Of a stretch of 64,000 nt of DNA, positions 62,800-64,000 are shown in pieces. The stretch lies in NCBI RefSeq assembly GCF_012295575.1, contig NZ_CP051180.1, forward strand, positions 2,232,001 through 2,296,000, written 5' to 3'. The translations under genes and the position numbers were made by a program. The stretch comes from Ferrimonas lipolytica. GTDB taxonomy: Bacteria; Pseudomonadota; Gammaproteobacteria; Enterobacterales; Shewanellaceae. Position 1 is the first letter of the stretch. Each line of letters opens with the position of its first letter. The notes below the pieces were generated by a model. That model did not search any database. It was given only the letters and a program-made list of their open reading frames with translations, and was not told where the DNA came from.

Positions 62800-63131
62800 T
62801 ATGGGAGAGTAATAAAGTCTCATACTGGACGGCACGGAAGGGGACATTCTACGTTCTTAAAAAAAGGCCGCAAAATAATAACGCATTCACGCAGTGACCA
62901 ATGACACAGATAGGTTGGTGTATGGCGTCACAGAGAGCCAGCTAACTATCTATCAGTGTCGCTACCAATATTAAACGAAAAGATGAGGCTGCATGGGGTA
63001 GCTGTAGTCTCACCTATACTAGCTCTGCTAGTAGTCTTTGAAAAATAGCGCCGCTGACACGCTAAAACTTCCGTTCAGCGACTCGATGTGCATCGCGTAT
63101 TTCGAGTATGAGACTTTACTGCTCACCCACA
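62800..63131. mobile_element. 332-bp TGT...ACA non-autonomous element
   Basis: Inverted 27-bp ends at 62800-62826 and 63105-63131 (23 of 27 identical), sharing TAAAGTCTCATACT with the ends of the 1237-3408 element. Flanked by the 5-bp duplication TCAAC (62795-62799 and 63132-63136). No gene inside. It contains GGGGACATTCTACGTTCTT near the left end. Confidence 0.82.
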
Positions 63132-63235
63132 TCAACGCATGGCGCGGGCACAGCTAAATGAGCGATTTATGGTTCGGGGGTAAGTCGAAAACGAATCAAA
63201 GACGATTACTCCCCGCCGAAACAACAGCGCTGCCG

Positions 63236-63907
63236 TTAGAAAACCTTGGCTTTGTTGAAGAGTATATCCAGCTCATTGAGCGTTATCTTGCCTCGCTGGA
63301 TGGATATCCACTTACGTTGCTCAAACAACTTTAGGGTTTCGTTGACTCGCGGTCTCGTCATGCCAACCAGTTGACTGAGCTGCATTTGCGAAACGGCAAT
63401 AGTGCCGTCTTCTAAACCGTCGATTTTGCCGTTCAGCTTTTCATAATAGTTGATCAGGACTCGAGCTAACCGTTTCTCTCTATTGTACAAGCCAGCACAT
63501 GAAGCTCGTAGCCACTGCACGGTGATCAAACGAGACGCATGGAACAACAAGGTATAAACCTCAGGATTTGACTGAGCTAACTGCTCAACCTTTTTCCGAG
63601 GAAAATAAAGGATCTTTAGCGGAGCCAACTCAATAAATATGGGGTAATAGTTCACCTCACTGAAGATGCTGTTTGAACCCATCCAGTCGGTTGCACCTAA
63701 AATGGCTGACGCACTAAAGTTTGAATCCGGCGGACGAACACTTACCCCAACACCACCCTGGGAGATGTAATACAGGCCATCCATTTTCCAGCGATTACCG
63801 TCGATTTTGTGTTCTTCAAGATCAACGATCTCTACCGCGCACTGACACAACCCCTGTTTAACAATATCGCTCAATTCACACGGCCAAACGATCTCATTCC
63901 AATTCAT
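63236..63907 (-). CDS. Crp/Fnr-family regulator
   Basis: 223 residues. Cyclic-nucleotide-binding-type barrel (about 15-120, including GLYYISQGGVGVSVRPP), dimer helix, then HTH_Crp (TIAVSQMQLSQLVGMTRPRV then NETLKLFEQRKWISIQRGKI). The [4Fe-4S] Cys set of FNR is absent, and cAMP-contacting residues of CRP are not evident, so the ligand is unknown. Upstream sequence runs out of the window. Confidence 0.85.
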   Translation of the reverse strand: MNWNEIVWPCELSDIVKQGLCQCAVEIVDLEEHKIDGNRWKMDGLYYISQGGVGVSVRPPDSNFSASAILGATDWMGSNSIFSEVNYYPIFIELAPLKILYFPRKKVEQLAQSNPEVYTLLFHASRLITVQWLRASCAGLYNREKRLARVLINYYEKLNGKIDGLEDGTIAVSQMQLSQLVGMTRPRVNETLKLFEQRKWISIQRGKITLNELDILFNKAKVF

Positions 63908-64000
63908 CTATTGGCCCTTCTCACCTATTCTTTCGATTCGCATTGAAAGTATGAAATATGTACTCCAATATTTGAGGCGGCAATCTACCACAGAGATCAA
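63908..64000. other. Window end, upstream of Crp/Fnr gene
   Basis: No gene seen; probable promoter region of the regulator. Confidence 0.4.

Noticed and set aside
62827-62880. GGGGACATTCTACGTTCTT as part of a REP-type repeat linked to Y1 transposases
   Set aside because: Only one copy in the window and no transposase; cannot be supported.

Overview
The window looks like chromosomal DNA of a marine, metal- or organic-acid-respiring gammaproteobacterium of the Shewanella/Ferrimonas type (Alteromonadales). This is inferred from protein character only: a decaheme OmcA/MtrC-family lipoprotein, several other multiheme c-type cytochromes, a periplasmic Tat-exported fumarate-reductase-like flavoprotein, a flagellar set with the Vibrio/Shewanella extras FlgO, FlgP and FlgT, sigma54-type flagellar promoters, PutP, SulP, FadL and DbpA.

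Layout. 1-1.1 kb: end of an ECF sigma factor and its DUF3379 partner. 1.15-3.6 kb: a MITE-like repeat split by a transposase-less element with TGT...ACA ends that carries an ArsR-type regulator and an ArsP-type permease. 3.6-11 kb: housekeeping and transport genes (GNAT acetyltransferase, PutP, FadL, rhodanese, patatin, SulP) with two more MITE copies. 11.4-15.5 kb: a decayed gene, a LysR regulator and the decaheme lipoprotein. 15.7-17.1 kb: dbpA. 17.2-34.1 kb: flagellar and chemotaxis cluster flgBCDE / flgFGHIJKL, cheV-cheR, flgA-flgM-flgN and flgO-flgP/flgT, with sigma54 promoters before flgB, flgF and flgT.

34.17-44.66 kb: tRNA-Arg(CCT) followed by a 10.4-kb integrative element, bounded by a 15-bp repeat of the tRNA 3' end. 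It holds a tyrosine integrase, a wrecked phage replication endonuclease, an MvaI/BcnI-like restriction enzyme with a C5-cytosine methyltransferase, and a tetraheme lipoprotein paired with a LuxR-type regulator. 44.7-49.5 kb: a FadR-type regulator divergent from a likely anaerobic respiratory operon (FAD reductase, tetraheme cytochrome, porin) with a perfect FNR box between them. 49.9-53.2 kb: a chromosomal paralogue of the island's tetraheme lipoprotein/LuxR pair in the same gene order. 53.3-64 kb: LysR regulator, DUF4437 cupin, triple-rhodanese lipoprotein, TonB receptor with two PepSY membrane proteins, aldo/keto reductase, a short TGT...ACA element and a Crp/Fnr regulator.

The strongest leads are three. 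First, the duplicated large lipoprotein with a C-terminal tetraheme domain plus LuxR regulator, one copy being mobile. Second, the periplasmic reductase/tetraheme/porin operon. Third, two nested families of non-autonomous mobile elements whose ends and target duplications can be read directly. All functions come from reading translated sequence; no database search was run.
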